Source: Arbacia lixula (taxonomy: Eukaryota; Echinodermata; Echinoidea; Arbacioida; Arbaciidae). From it: a stretch of DNA of 64,000 bases. A program made the translations under genes and the position numbers. The stretch is from positions 3,847,680-3,911,679 of the forward strand of contig OZ022589.1 in NCBI GenBank assembly GCA_963669155.1, read 5' to 3'. Positions 1-12,445 of the stretch are shown here, piece after piece. Within the stretch, counting starts at the first letter, position 1. Every line of letters starts with the position of its first letter. The notes beneath the pieces were generated by a model that made no database searches, was not told where the DNA came from, and saw only the letters and a list, made by a program, of their open reading frames with translations.

Positions 1-2010
1 GATTCAATGGGGAACCAAGCACTAGACACTCTCTATGAGCAAATAACCAGAACACTTATGGATGAAGCGGAGAAACTAGCTAAGGGGGAGAAAAGGGAGG
101 GCAACAGTACAGACAAGGAAAGAGAGGAGATACATAGGCTGAATGAGAAAAGGAAAGCCCTTAAGCCCTCCAGACAGACATCAACACGTAACCAAATTGA
201 ATATACAGAGCTGAATAAAACAATTCGCAAGCTGAGTGGAAAGCGAAAGAGAAAGATCAGGACTAAGATGGTACGTGAAGTGCTAGAAAACCACAAAGGA
301 CCAAAAATCATCAACAGAAAGTTAGAGAGGGGCAGAAAACTTCTGTCATCACTGAAAACAAAAGATGGGACAGAAGTTACCGATAAAGAAGAGAGTACTC
401 AAGCCATTGAGGACTTCTACAGAGAACTCTATAGCACAGACCAACCAGATTGGAGAGTAAATGGGGACTGGAATGAGAAATCAAATGGTGTTCCACCAAT
501 ACTAAAGGAAGAGGTGAAGAGTGCTTTAAATCAGATGAAAAGGGGAAAGGCTTTAGGGGAGGATCAAATGACTGCAGATATTATTAAGTTGGGGGGCGAA
601 TGCACCATATCAATCCTAACAAAACTGTTCAACAAGATCATGCAAATGGAAAAAGTACCTACCCAGTGGAACGAATCAAAAGTTATCATACTGTTCAAGA
701 AAGGGGGCATGAAGGACATCAAAAACTACAGGCCCATTAGTCTGTTGCCTCATACATCCAAAACGTTCACACAAATTCTTCTTGCTAGGGTAGAGGAACA
801 GCTTGATGAAAATCAACCACGGGAACAACCTGGATTTCGTACAGGATACAGAACATCAAACCATCTCCACACCTTAAGCCACATAATCGAGAAGGCAAAA
901 TAATACCGTTTTGACATCTGCCTTGGCTTCATTGATTACGAGAAGGCATTTGACAGCCTAGACCATCAGTCATTATTCAATGCCTTAAAAAAGCAGGTCA
1001 CAGATGGAAACTGCATTCGCCTAATTAAGACCATATATAAGGACTCTAGTGCCCGTGCACATCTAGAAAGTTCTACAACAAATGACTTTAAAATCCTGAA
1101 AGGGGTTAGACAAGGTGACCCCATCTCATCAAAGCTCTTTACTGCAGCTATGGAGGATGTATTCAGAAACCTTGATTGGCTATCAATGGGAATAGTGGTA
1201 GATGGTGAACACCTGACACACCTTAGATTTGCAGATGACATTTTACTACTTAGCCTTACACCTCAGGAACTGGAGAAAATGATCCGAGAAATAAGTGAAG
1301 AAAGCAAAAAAGCTGGACTGAAAATGAATATCACAAAGACAAAGGTGTTGATGAGCAGTATATTCAAAGAACACAAAATCACAGTTCGGGGGAAGACCGT
1401 AGAAAAGGTGGACAACTACATCTACTTGGGAAAAAGGATCTCCATAGAAAATGAAACAGAAGGGGAAGTGAATAGAAAGATTCAATTAGCTTGGGCAAAA
1501 TTTGGCAAGCTCAACTTTATCTTTCGTGATGAGAAGCTCTCTCTTTCTCTCAAGAAACAAATTTCCAACCAATGCATCATACCTGAGCTCTCTTATGGAG
1601 CAGAAACATGGACCATAACTAAGAGACTAGAGAGAAAAAATAGAGTAACTGAAAAGGGCTATGGAAAGAATTATGATTGGTGTTACAAAGAGGGACAAAG
1701 TTAGAAACCAGGATTTGAGAAAGAAAATCAAAGTACGGGACATAGTACAGGAAATTAAATCAAAGAAATGGAGGTGGGCTGGTCATCTGGCCAGGAGGAA
1801 AGATGATAGATGGACTTATAAATTAACCATCTGGACCCCCAGGGCTAACACCAGAAGAAGAGGCAGGCAAAGTAGGAGGTGGATTGACGATATTAGAGAA
1901 TATCGTAGTATGACATGGAAACGAACAGCACAAGATAGATCAAAATGAAAAAAAAATGATGAGGAGGCCTTCCTTCAGCAGTGGAGAGAAATAGGTTAGA
2001 GATAGATTGC
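1..2010 (+). mobile_element. RTE-type LINE, 5' truncated by the window, decayed
   Basis: One reverse-transcriptase reading frame runs from position 7 to about 1650. It carries LFKKGGMKDIKNYRPISLL (690-745), the catalytic FIDYEKAFDSLDH (931-970), GVRQGDPIS (about 1108) and FADDILLL (about 1228). An in-frame TAA at 901-903 and a one-base shift near 1650 interrupt it. The C-terminal part resumes at 1661-1948 with the RTE/BovB-type tail KKWRWAGHLARRKDDRW and GRQSRRWIDDI. The endonuclease should lie left of the window. No promoter is visible. Confidence 0.85.
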
Positions 2011-2339
2011 TTTTTTTTCTACTTTAGCACAATATACCTATTCTGTGTGGCGGCTAAAAGAGGTATCATCAACGTGTTTTCCTTAAGTTTGATTTTCATT
2101 TCGATTTTAGTGTATTATGTCATTGATCAATTTGAAATTTGTGTATCCTAAAAAGAATGCCTCTGATTCTACATGTTACAATTCGTGGTCTGGGATCCTA
2201 CGGCTGTAAGTTTGTAAGCATATATTTGATTCGTAATTTGTCTTTTTTTACGTGAATTCACTTGCTTAATTCTGAGTTGCTATTTGAAATCATGAGTGCT
2301 TTTCTATTTTCAGTTATAAATGATTCTGACTTCTGATCC
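2011..2339. other. Intervening AT-rich DNA
   Basis: No coding or RNA gene signal; it lies between the RTE 3' end and the next LINE. Confidence 0.4.
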
Positions 2340-3920
2340 ACTCTACAGTCTTATCATAATTTTAGTGATAATCCCCAGAATTAAAGCACTGAACAGTATG
2401 AGCGTAATATTCAAGATCTCTTGATGTTCATATGAAAGAACTTGAGTTAAATTTTGATGATAATGATGCACACCACCCAGTAAATAACTGTAAATATTTC
2501 ACCCAAAATAAATTTTTCGAAAACTTTAAGAGTAATGAGCACTCAAATTTAGATTTTATTCATCTAAATATTCGTAGTGCCAATAGAAATGTCGATCAAT
2601 TTAGCCAGGGAGGTGTTACGAAGGAGTAGAAACTCGAGCATAATATATTCAAACATCTGTATGGGTTCTAAAGCGTGCTCATGAATGCCAAAAGCATTCC
2701 ATAATCATGACAATGCTTTGATGTTCCATGTGCCGTGCCGACATTTAGCTGATGTCAACTTGAAAAGAAATTTCTTTAATTTCCCATTTGTCTGTAGACG
2801 TTTTGTTTTTGACAAATTTGTTTGCAAACTTTAAGGAAGTTAACGGCAGATAATGAGAGATCCTTTACTCTGCTTTTGTTTCGAAAAGTATTGAGGAATC
2901 ATTAAAAATCGGACATATAAGCTATTTTTATTACTTACAAAATTGGCCAATTTCTTCACTTTCCGACGACTTGTGCATCTGGGGGATTCAACCACTCTCA
3001 AAATGATATATTAAGCTGTGTATTATCATTAACGGCGTTTGTGTGTGTTTGCGTGAAACAGAGATATTTCACTTGAAAAACTTGTTTATTTGTGTTTGCT
3101 GATACCTGTTATGCTCATGGAAGTATTAACAGAACGGGACAAGCGAAATGAGACTGTACATTTCTTTTGTCATCTCCGAGAAGCCGTTGCCACACAATCA
3201 TATTCATAATTGTTCAAACACCTGAACAGCACCTGTTGAGAACACATAACTTTTCAGCGGCTTGGCACATGGGTTCAAAGGAAGAAAGTTGCTTCATATC
3301 CTTCCATAACACATCCCTGATTTAGCCTACTTACAGACCGTATAGATACCAATCGAGCTATTATTGCGTTGTCCGAGACATGGTTTAATGATTCTCCATA
3401 CTCTATATTTTCTTTACCGGATGACAATTTGGTAGCTAACAATAGAGCGGATTAGAGAGGGGGAGGTGTTGCCCTTCACATTCCCTCAAATCTACATTAT
3501 ACTGTTTTAGGTTATTTGAAGAGAATGAATAATATTTTTGAGACTCTTTTTGTCGAAATATCGTTACTTGGTTACAAGAAGATCATAGTCGGTGTAGTTT
3601 ACAGACCCCATCATCACGGGGTGATGACTTTTTAAATGAAATTAATCTTATTTTAGATCATCCAATAGTTAGCAATACGCCTTCTTTCGTTATGGGTGAT
3701 TTTAACCTTGATTTGCTAAAGTCTGATGATGATCATCTTTCACAAGACTTTTTAGATTTGCTTCTTTCTTTTTCTTTAATTCCTGCAATAACAAGATCAA
3801 AAAGACTGCATCTACTTTGATTGATAATATTTTCACAAATGCTAATTTCTTGCACCCCGGAAAAATACTTATACATATCTGATCATTTTCCTGTTTTTCT
3901 TAGATTTCCGTTCGTTCAAA
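2340..3920 (+). mobile_element. CR1/L2-like LINE endonuclease region, split by a MITE
   Basis: The reading frame FIHLNIRSANRNVDQFS (about 2555-2605) continues after an inserted element at about 3328 as LLTDRIDTNRAIIALSETW, then RGGGVALHIPS, IIVGVVYRP, GDFNLDLL and YISDHFPVFLRF (3870-3905). These are the ordered motifs of the apurinic-type (EEP) endonuclease of CR1/L2-type LINEs. At least two stops and frame changes make it non-functional, and the reverse transcriptase is absent. It ends near a G-run at 3943. Confidence 0.7.
2607..3319. mobile_element. hAT-like non-autonomous element (MITE), 8-bp target duplication
   Basis: Flanked by ATTTAGCC at 2599-2606 and 3320-3327. The ends are imperfect inverted repeats of about 27 bases (left AGGGAGGTGTTACGAAGGA; right, complemented, AGGGATGTGTTATGGAAGGA). 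It carries no transposase reading frame. An 8-bp duplication and a C/AGGG terminus fit the hAT superfamily. Removing one duplication restores the LINE frame exactly. Confidence 0.7.
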
Positions 3921-5396
3921 ATGAATGCAGGGGTGTAGACAACGGGGGGGGGGGGGGGGGGGGGGTGAGTGGGATGGCATGTACAATCATCCCCCCCCCC
4001 CCAGGTTTTTGGGAATGATATTTGCTTACTTAATAAGTCATAATGATGATAATAATAGTACTTATAATAATGATAACAATTATAATATTAATAATAATAA
4101 CGAGAAATACTTGTGTACAAAGAGCTGACAAATACACGGTGATAGGAATCAGGGGCAACGCTGAAGAAAGCTCATAGCGCATCTACAACATACTAACATG
4201 TCAGAGACTTGCCTGAAATGGCCACGTCTATATGCTAACAAAATGTAGATAATTGTTATTTAGTGTGTCAGAGATTGTATTAATACCAAGAAGTGACGAA
4301 ACTTTGAATAAAAATGAAAGAGGCAATTATGAGTTATGCGTGCACAAAAAGTGTGGGTGAAAGAATAAAAATAAATATATAAATATATAATAAAGAAAAT
4401 TCTGACGAAATTACGAGGTGATCTGTCGTTTGCGACAGACCACCTAATCATGATGATGATAATAATAATTCCCATCATTATTGAAATTGTGTTTATTGTT
4501 ATTAGCCGCATATTATGTATAATCATGGATTGTTCAACTTCATGCTCCCACTATATTGACTATTGTTACACCAACACTGATATCAGGACTGACTGGTAAA
4601 CATTAGTTTGTTGTTAAGCTTGTAGCAGGTACATATTTTCTTTATTTTTAAATATTTATTTGTATTTGTTTTATTTAATATGCACTTTGTTTTGTATTCA
4701 TTTAAAATATGTTGATTGATGCATGAAGACATGAGTTTGAAATGTTTAAAGAAGCGCAGTGTGAATTTACCCCGTCTTGAAATGCGAGATAAAAGGAACC
4801 TATTAATATTAGCATTATCATTGTATTAGTATTACTTTTTATTTGTATTATTATTATTACTAGACTGAGATCAAATAAAAGTAAATATTGCCCTAATTTG
4901 AAACGATGCAATGCCGTTATGGTTGCGATTTCTTCACAAACTTACAAAGCAGTATTGTTACTCCATGGATCATAATGATACTGTTTATGTTTTTTGTATC
5001 TGTATGTTAATGAGCCTCCAGCCAATATCCATCTATGGATACTATATCTGCTTCTTTGAGGTAAAAAAAGAAAAACATAGTATGTACGTATTCACTATGC
5101 TGTATAATGAACAGACATATTGTTCAAAGTTTAATTATCGTTATTTTTTTGTTGTTTATGTGTTCTATTCACAAATGGCCACAGAGGCTGATTTTATTCA
5201 TAACCACATACCCCTATCAAGACAACAAAGACTATACCTGCGTGCACACAGTTGACATTGTTTTTTTTTCTGAAGAGGTGTAACAATAAAATTCACAAAG
5301 ATAATTTAATACGTAGTGTGGTTCAATATGCAATACTATGTGTCAGTCCATTCTGTTTTCGTAGATCTTGTCGATGTCTGTCTGTCCGTTCAAGGC
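3921..5396. other. AT-rich DNA with G/C homopolymer pair, no gene seen
   Basis: Holds a run of about 20 G (3944-3965) and about 14 C (3991-4003) inside a GTGTAG...CCAGG context that recurs elsewhere in the window as a marine-invertebrate interspersed repeat. The rest is TAA/ATA-rich sequence with no coding signal. Confidence 0.4.
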
Positions 5397-5399
5397 GTA

Positions 5400-5446
<47 letters not shown>

Positions 5447-5475
5447 TTTGTGTGTGTGTGTGAGAGAGAGAGTAT
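5400..5475 (+). repeat. (TG)n microsatellite with GA interruptions
   Basis: About 40 bases of TG, then GAGAGAG, TG and GAGAGA blocks. Confidence 0.95.
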
Positions 5476-7113
5476 GTGTATGTGTGCGTGAACGCTTGCA
5501 TCAGATTGCACGATTTCAAGTTCAAAATTACAAACGCTCCCTACCGTGGGAGGGGATCCCCCCCCCCCCCCCCCCCTCGGCTGCTTTGCTCCCTGTTTTG
5601 TGTATTGTTGTTTGCTAAAGCAGCATTTTTCGCATATCGGTCATCCGCCATATGTTTGACACGCAACCACCATGACTATGCATGTGTATCGAATCTAATC
5701 GTCCCTACATACTGGCCAAATGTACTTTAACTTTAAGCTTTGATGCGCTGGTTTTATGTACTTCGTAGTATTGGTATATGCGGCATGGGCTGCGAATAGA
5801 GATTTATATTCACGGAGAATCATCACTGATGATTTTGATCTTGTTTGGAGGGGTGTACAAGTGAACAGCTCTCCACCATCTCTGTTGGATGATACTGCAA
5901 TCATGAGGACAAGTAATAGTTGATATGGCTCGAAAACATACTTTACCATGAAGAATAGACATATGGACCCTGATGGTGCCGTAATATCACCACAACTACA
6001 ACGTACGGCCAGTACATGAACGATTCTTCACATTATTTTTGGACACGTCCCGAATGGAGCTGAGCGATGGTTGCACTGGGAAGCTCACAATGCTCCATAA
6101 AGCCCTTCATCCGTAGCTTAAATCGCAAATAGATGGACAACTTAATGTCTTCACTTCCTCCGCGAAATGAATGTTTCAAGTTCATCTTCAGTCTAGATAA
6201 TGCTAGTGAAAATCATAATGACATTATATCAAGGATCTTCTCGAGTAGGTAGGGACCACTACTCCAATTATGTCATCAACTGCTGATTCCCAATACATGT
6301 AGTATGATCAAGCAAAGCTAGATGAACATGCACGGACCTACTCTCACTAAAGCCCTTGCATCCTCAAAAAATAAAACAACATCCAAAACTATTCCTTCCG
6401 TTGTCCGTGCAAACATGATCATAGTTATAAATTGAGTGTTTTCTGGATGATCCGCATGCAGAGAGAGAGAGAGAGAGAGAATAACCAAGTGACAGAAAGA
6501 TGGAGAGAGGTAGAGCGTGTAGGGCATCTATATATAACTAGGTCACATTTTTAGGTCAAACGTACAAATACCCGTGGATACGTATGATCATACGTTATGG
6601 TTGAAAAGAAGAATAAAGAAAATCGCGTTTAGAACTAGGTCATATCTATTAGGTGCAAGGTGAAATTACAGGAAAACTTTCTTAAAACATGCATATGGTC
6701 ATACGTTATCTTTGAGAGAGGAATGGATAAAGAAATATAAGGCCCAGTGGTCAGTTCATATGACTGGTGTCCTGTTTACCCTGTTGAAGATGCTTTCCGG
6801 CTTATTTCTCCACATTTACGGCTTTAAGTAGACAGGGCTCGCGCCACCCTCTTCCAATTTCCTCTCATAATAGAGAAGATTTTCGCGTCTGAGGCGACAA
6901 AGAGAGGAGAGAAAAAACGGGTCAAAATGAGAGCAATAAAGTGTGAGAGACATTGGAATCAAATCAAACAATAATTTTAGATTGACATGGGTCAGACGAC
7001 ATCTTGCCCGCCCAAGCTGACGGGAGTCGGTGCAGCCAAAGCGGGTTTTCCACCCCAAAAGTGCATTCATCCGACCCAATCGAAGAGATGAAGGGAGAAA
7101 AACATGAGATAGG
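5476..7113. other. Intergenic AT-rich DNA, no gene seen
   Basis: Contains a run of about 18 C near 5558-5576 and a short (GA)n at 6460-6481. Reading frames are short with no recognisable product. Confidence 0.4.

Positions 7114-7152
<39 letters not shown>
7114..7152 (+). repeat. (GA)n microsatellite
   Basis: About 19 GA units. Confidence 0.95.
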
Positions 7153-7158
<6 letters not shown>

Positions 7159-7319
7159 GGAGGGAAATGTTGGTATAATGAACCACTGACCAAACATTGT
7201 CATTTTCAGTGCAGAAATGGGAAAATTAACGAGACAAGTCAAGCTCGCGTTTAGTCAGATGCTCATGGACGGAAAACAGTTGTCACTTCAAGACGGTTCA
7301 AAAGATGTGCGCACGGAAA

Positions 7320-8152
7320 GTACAATTTGGCTCCCATTTTCTCCCCTTCTCTCTATCTCTCTATCTTCCTTTTGCCTCCGTTCTTCTTCTTTCGTTCCCC
7401 GTTTTCTCTCTTTTATCTCTCCCCGTTTGACAGCATATCTGTTTGACAGTCATTTTTGTAGAGTTGTTTTCTTTGCATAATAGCGATCTATTGTTTGTGT
7501 TAGCTATAATTTTTCTTCGTAATCCACATCTTGTTTCCTTCTTTTACTCACCTGATAATCTACCCCTCTTCCACTCCCTATGAGCCCCCACCTTCCATTA
7601 TCCTCTTCCACGTGTCCCTAAAAATCCATTTACTATTTATTAGCACCCTCTCCCTTCGTCATCTCTGTCTGGTTGCATAGTTGTCTGTCTGAAGGTTCGT
7701 TTGTCTGTCTCTACCTGACCCCCGATCTTCCCCCACCCCGCCCTCTCTGCCCCACTCCCCCTTCTCCCCCCTCTCCTTCTTTCCCCTCCATAAGTCTTTA
7801 TTCCATCCTCCCGTGATCTTCCTCTCTATCCATTCTCATCCCCACCTCTCTCTCCGCCCTCTTCCCCTCTATTTTTACATCTTCATTCAACATTCTCATT
7901 ATCTTCCCCTCTTTCCCTTCTCTTCCCCTCTTTCTCTTTCTCTTTCTTTCGCTCTCCCCCTTTCTCTCTCTCTCTCTCTCTCTACCTCTATCTCTCCTCC
8001 CCCATTCTCTCCCCTTTCTCTCCTTCTTTTTCTAATTGGTGTGTGTCTTCACATCGGCCCTTCTGCTTCTCTTCCCCTCACCGCTTGCCTCCCCTCTCTC
8101 CCCCTCACCGTTTTCCTCCCTGTTCCATTATTTTCCTTCTCCTCCACCTTCC

Positions 8153-8209
<57 letters not shown>

Positions 8210-8270
8210 TCTCACTCTCTCTCCCTTTATCCCCGTCTCTTTCTCCCCTCTCCCCCTTTCCCCCCAATTT
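7320..8270 (+). repeat. Pyrimidine-rich block with (CT)n arrays
   Basis: About 950 bases almost entirely C and T on the + strand, with pure (CT)n at 7966-7983 and 8155-8205. Open frames here are repeat artefacts (Ser/Leu/Pro). Confidence 0.9.
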
Positions 8271-8739
8271 CTGGGAGAACGATTGACATGGGGAAAGATA
8301 CCCCTCTCCTTTTTTCTGTCTCCCTGGCCCATTCTGTGTTCGCTTGGTTTAACATGGTTTAACCATCCAAAGTAGCAAGCGGTCATGGCGGTACTTCACC
8401 AGGATCATGAATCTCAAGCAGAAGAGAAGGGGGAGGATTAAGACAGGAAAGAGAAATTGCCATTATGAATGAGCGGAAAGGGGGAAGAGGGAAGGTCTGT
8501 GTGTTTGTTTCCTTAACGATTATGTCGGGTGTAATGAGCCACGGATAGCTACTGTTTGAGTATTGGTCACATTGAAAGAGAATAGGGTTATAACATTGCA
8601 TTCTATAGAGAGAAAAACACACAATGTATTGTGATAGACGAAAGTTGGCGAAAATGGGGAAGGACAAACGAAGAGCAAGGTAAACATTTTGAGAGAGCAG
8701 ATCACATACAGTACTACATTTACAGCATCAATATAGGGG

Positions 8740-8744
8740 TGTGT

Positions 8745-8823
<79 letters not shown>

Positions 8824-8990
8824 CAGAGAGACATACAGACAAACAGAAGAGACCGAGAAATATATATCAAACTGAGAGATAGAGACAGAGAGAGAGAGAG
8901 AGAGGGAGAAAGATAGACAGACAGACAGAGAGGACGAAGGGAGGAAAGGGAAGAGCAGAAAGAAAGAGAGAGAAAGAGAGTAAACAATTT
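8740..8990 (+). repeat. (GA)n microsatellite cluster
   Basis: (GA)n at 8740-8815 (about 35 units) and 8880-8905, within a purine-only context to about 8990. Confidence 0.95.
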
Positions 8991-9018
8991 AGAAGAGTTA
9001 TCTGTCAGCCGTTGCGGC

Positions 9019-9194
9019 TCACGAAGATTGGCGTTGAGTGTACGGCACATTAACCCGATCATGGCAAGCCAGGTCGCCGTGCACTCTGGCGTACGCGATG
9101 GCAAGATGAGCGGTACTGCCGCTGCTTAGCGCGAGCGAGATCAGGAAGATGGTGTATGTGGGCTGGGTGGTAGACACATGCAGGGTCAACCACG
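9019..9194 (-). CDS. Putative orphan coding exon, XK-related-like transmembrane segment
   Basis: A CpG-rich island in repeat-rich DNA. In one minus-strand frame it reads without stops from a CATCAG acceptor (9195-9196) to TGA at 9019, with strong G/C preference at third positions. The peptide contains a hydrophobic helix (TIFLISLALSSGSTAHLAIA) followed by YARVHGD. The pattern L-H-V then a helix ending in A-Y-A-R resembles the late helix of XK-related scramblase-family proteins, but the match is short. No partner exon was found in the window; a weak donor (GTTAAT) could end it earlier. Function should be treated as unknown. Confidence 0.3.
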
Positions 9195-9605
9195 CTGATG
9201 AACCGCGGGGAGGTGGGTGGGTGGGGCAGGGAGCAGGTGTGGGTGGGGTGGTCGTGGTCGTGGTTATGGGTGTGTGAGTGTGTGCGTGTGTAGGTGTGGG
9301 AGGGGGGAGGGTGTACTAAAAAATGTTCAACCTAAATGCTTACAAACTCTTCCGTCCTCATTATGAATTGCATATATCTGAATTTTTTGAATGTATAATT
9401 TGTTTGTAGTAAGTGGATATAAAAATGATAATGACAAAATGAAACTTCCCCCTCTAGAATGTATTTACCTATCTCAGTAAAGCCATATCAAAACAAGCTA
9501 TATGTATGTATCCTGCCTATGGGACTGAGTGGGTATACAAATTTGTTAAAAATGTTGATATGTTTTGTATTGATCTATTATTGTTGTCGTTGTTTATTGT
9601 AATTT
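9195..9605. other. GT-rich then AT-rich non-coding DNA
   Basis: G/T-rich degenerate repeat at 9200-9310, then AT-rich DNA with no gene signal. Confidence 0.4.
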
Positions 9606-9705
9606 TTTTTATTATCCGTCAGGGCCATTAGTAACAGCAGTTTTATAACTGAAGGGGCCACCCTGCTGAAATAAAACTGGAAATAAATGAATGAGTAAAT
9701 ATAAA
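9606..9705 (+). mobile_element. LINE 3' tail (CR1/L2-like)
   Basis: GGGCCATTAGTAACAGCAG, then GGGGCCACCCTGCTGAAATA, then AAATAAATGAATGAG is the form of a CR1/L2-type 3' UTR with its short A/T-rich terminal repeats. Only the last 100 bases are present (5' truncated). Confidence 0.45.
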
Positions 9706-10405
9706 CGAAATGTTATATTTGTGGACAATACTGGGAATAGTGTTAGTTATTGGGGAGGGAGCAGTCTCATTAGCAGGGTCAAAGCCTGCGCCCCACATAC
9801 AGACATGGACCATTGTCAAGCAATATTTCCATGATCATGTTGCCTCTCTAGAAATATTCACCCTTGATCATGTTAATCCAAGGATTTATTCACTGTTCCA
9901 TGCAGTTGTCATGGTTCGACAAACACCGCTTTGCATGAACATATGATTTGCATAATTTGCATAACGTATAGATTATATTTATTGGTGTTTGCAGTAACAT
10001 GCAGGTTGAAATGAGATCTCAGGAGTGCCCATAATGCTGTGCGACCGCCCTTCCACCAGGCCCCATTGTCACGTGCCTGAGAAGGCCGCTTTTACGACCT
10101 TCTCTGTTTTGGTTAGACTACTGTCAATACACATGAATGACGAATCACATCTCCGTATTGGCCATAACTTTGTTTTGGTTCTAGAAGATGTTTTATTCAT
10201 CCATGCACAAAAAAATCTAATAATACGTCGCGTTTATACATACATACATACATTAAAAAAATGGAAATGCTTTACAGAACAACTATTATAGGCACACGAT
10301 CCTAACGAGAACGCGACGTACTGGCGGATAGAGCGTGGTTGTATAGCTGTTGTTGGTATATCCCTGCTGACGTCGATATTAACATAGCTTGATGTACATG
10401 ATTAG
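9706..10405. other. Intergenic DNA, no gene seen
   Basis: Short open frames at 9710-9946 and 10025-10291 match nothing recognisable. Confidence 0.35.
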
Positions 10406-10695
10406 GCTAATGGTAAGTTTTATGCAACAGGACCAAACTCCGAACCGGCTTGGAAAGAAAGACATGGCCATGGTGGGATCATTCATTTCTGTTACTCGGG
10501 TGATACTCATTAACGTAGGACTCTCATGGAAATCAGAGCCCTGTTGCATAAAACTTACGATTGATGGTAACTTTGCTACCAATGGCAAATTATATGGACA
10601 CCTTGAATTTGATTGGCTATCAAGCGATGTTCCCATGGTAGTTACCATTGATGGCAGAATTGCCATGATAAGTATTATGCAACGGGGCCCAGGAT
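10406..10695. mobile_element. MITE cluster with GTTGCATAA-type inverted termini
   Basis: The motif TAAGTTTTATGCAACAGGAC at 10412 and its inverse GCCCTGTTGCATAAAACTTA at 10540 bracket one unit. A third copy, AAGTATTATGCAACGGGGCC, ends at about 10690. These are the palindromic termini of a common marine-invertebrate MITE type. Confidence 0.55.
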
Positions 10696-11133
10696 CGTCT
10701 ATCAATAAGTTTTCCCTGGGACATGTGGGAAGATAATAGTATTATTGTTGTCATGACTACCTACACGTGCGATTCAAGCCATAACGAGCACCGCGCCATA
10801 AACACCACAAACGTCATAAAGAGAAATTATGTGTTTCATTTATGTCTTCACCCCTCCAAGCCTTCCCAATTTCTTCGTTTCAGTGTTGAATGCTTTTATT
10901 CCCATTTGTATCATGTGTCTGTACACATACTTTGCTATTATACTTTTTTTGTATGGATGTGTTTGCATTTTTCAGAGTCAAACGTTTCTCTTCTTATACA
11001 AAATTTGGATGTAAATGGTAAATATGAAACTGAATTTCGAGTTCAAGTTGTAAGTACATTATATACCATGTATATAAAAGAACGTGCCCGGCAAAATCAA
11101 GATAATAATGAAAGAAACATATAAGTACAAAGA
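10696..11133. other. Intergenic AT-rich DNA, no gene seen
   Basis: No coding or repeat structure recognised. Confidence 0.35.
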
Positions 11134-11139
11134 GGATGA

Positions 11140-11177
<38 letters not shown>

Positions 11178-11380
11178 GATGAGGGGAGATATATAGAAGG
11201 GAAAGAGAGAGAGAGAGAGAGACCGTCGCAAGAAAAAGATACAGAGTGGGGAGAGGGGGTGAGAGGGGACAAAATGAGAGAGAGATATAAAGACGGAAAG
11301 AGGAAGAGATGGTGAGAGGGGATTTATATATATGTATATAAATATATGTATGTGTAGATAAAGAGAGAGGGGGAGGGAGG

Positions 11381-11425
<45 letters not shown>
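11134..11425 (+). repeat. (GA)n microsatellite cluster
   Basis: GA tracts at 11134-11175, 11201-11222 and 11383-11424, separated by purine-rich DNA and a TATATATG stretch. Confidence 0.95.
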
Positions 11426-11429
<4 letters not shown>

Positions 11430-11756
11430 CGATGCGGGCATGACAATGAGTCCGTACGATTCAAGTACCGGTAAATGTATCACATGAATATTTATAAGCT
11501 TTTCAATCAGTGTACCTCGAGGCTACACGCACTGCGGCCCGGCATGATACAGTTAATAGCTCATCAAAACGACTGGGGGAAGAGGGAGATACTTGTAGGG
11601 GTATACGTCTACGAGATAATCAAATTATCGTCTAACCGCATTCATAAAGCGTGTCGGGGAAAAGAAGTCGCAATGCACACTCATTGAATCGAGAAATGAT
11701 GATATGGTGAGTGCGTAATAGGAGTGGTGGGGCTGGAGTATTGCTGGAGTTCTGTG
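11426..11756. other. Unique-looking DNA, no gene seen
   Basis: No coding signal recognised. Confidence 0.35.
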
Positions 11757-12335
11757 TTACGGTGTTGATTGTACCGATCATGATGGTGTCATATACAACG
11801 CACGTAAAACACACTCTCGTGACGCATGCACCCAAGGCCACAATGTTAGAACATGTGTGAATACTAAAGTTGGTAATAAAAATAGATTTCTGAATGATTA
11901 ATGTAATGAGCTTAATCGTTGAAATTTCCGCTGGTATTTATACTCATTAAGCATTTTATCACGTGCATTATCATCAGGACGATGTGGGTAAGGAAAAACA
12001 AAACAAAGAATGAATGAAGTAAGAAGAGATGGATAGATGGGGATAGAGGTGTTGATTGTACCCATCATGATGGTGTATACAACGCACGTAAAACACACTC
12101 TCGTGACGCATGCACCCAAGGCCACAATGTTAGAACATGTGTGAATATTAAAGTTGGTAATTTGTTACAATAGATTTCTGAATGATTAATGTAATGAGCT
12201 AAATCGTTGAAATTTCCGCTGGTATTTATACTCATTAAGCATTTTATCACGTGCATTATCATCAGGAAGATGTGGGTAAGGAAAAACAAAGCAAAGAAAG
12301 AATGAAGTAAGAAGAGATGGATAGATGGGGATAGA
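11757..12335 (+). repeat. 284-bp tandem duplication, two copies
   Basis: Copy 1 is about 11760-12045 and copy 2 about 12046-12330; the marker CAATGTTAGAACATGTGTGA occurs at 11841 and 12125. The copies are nearly identical, including ACGCACGTAAAACACACTC and GGAAAAACAAA. A (GA)n array follows immediately. Confidence 0.85.
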
Positions 12336-12339
12336 GGGG

Positions 12340-12384
12340 GTGGAAAAGAGGGAGTGAGCTACAGTAAAGAGTGAGAGAGAGAGA

Positions 12385-12428
<44 letters not shown>

Positions 12429-12445
12429 GAGAAGAGAGAGAGATG
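12340..12445 (+). repeat. (GA)n microsatellite
   Basis: Pure GA at about 12390-12422 within purine-only sequence. Confidence 0.95.
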
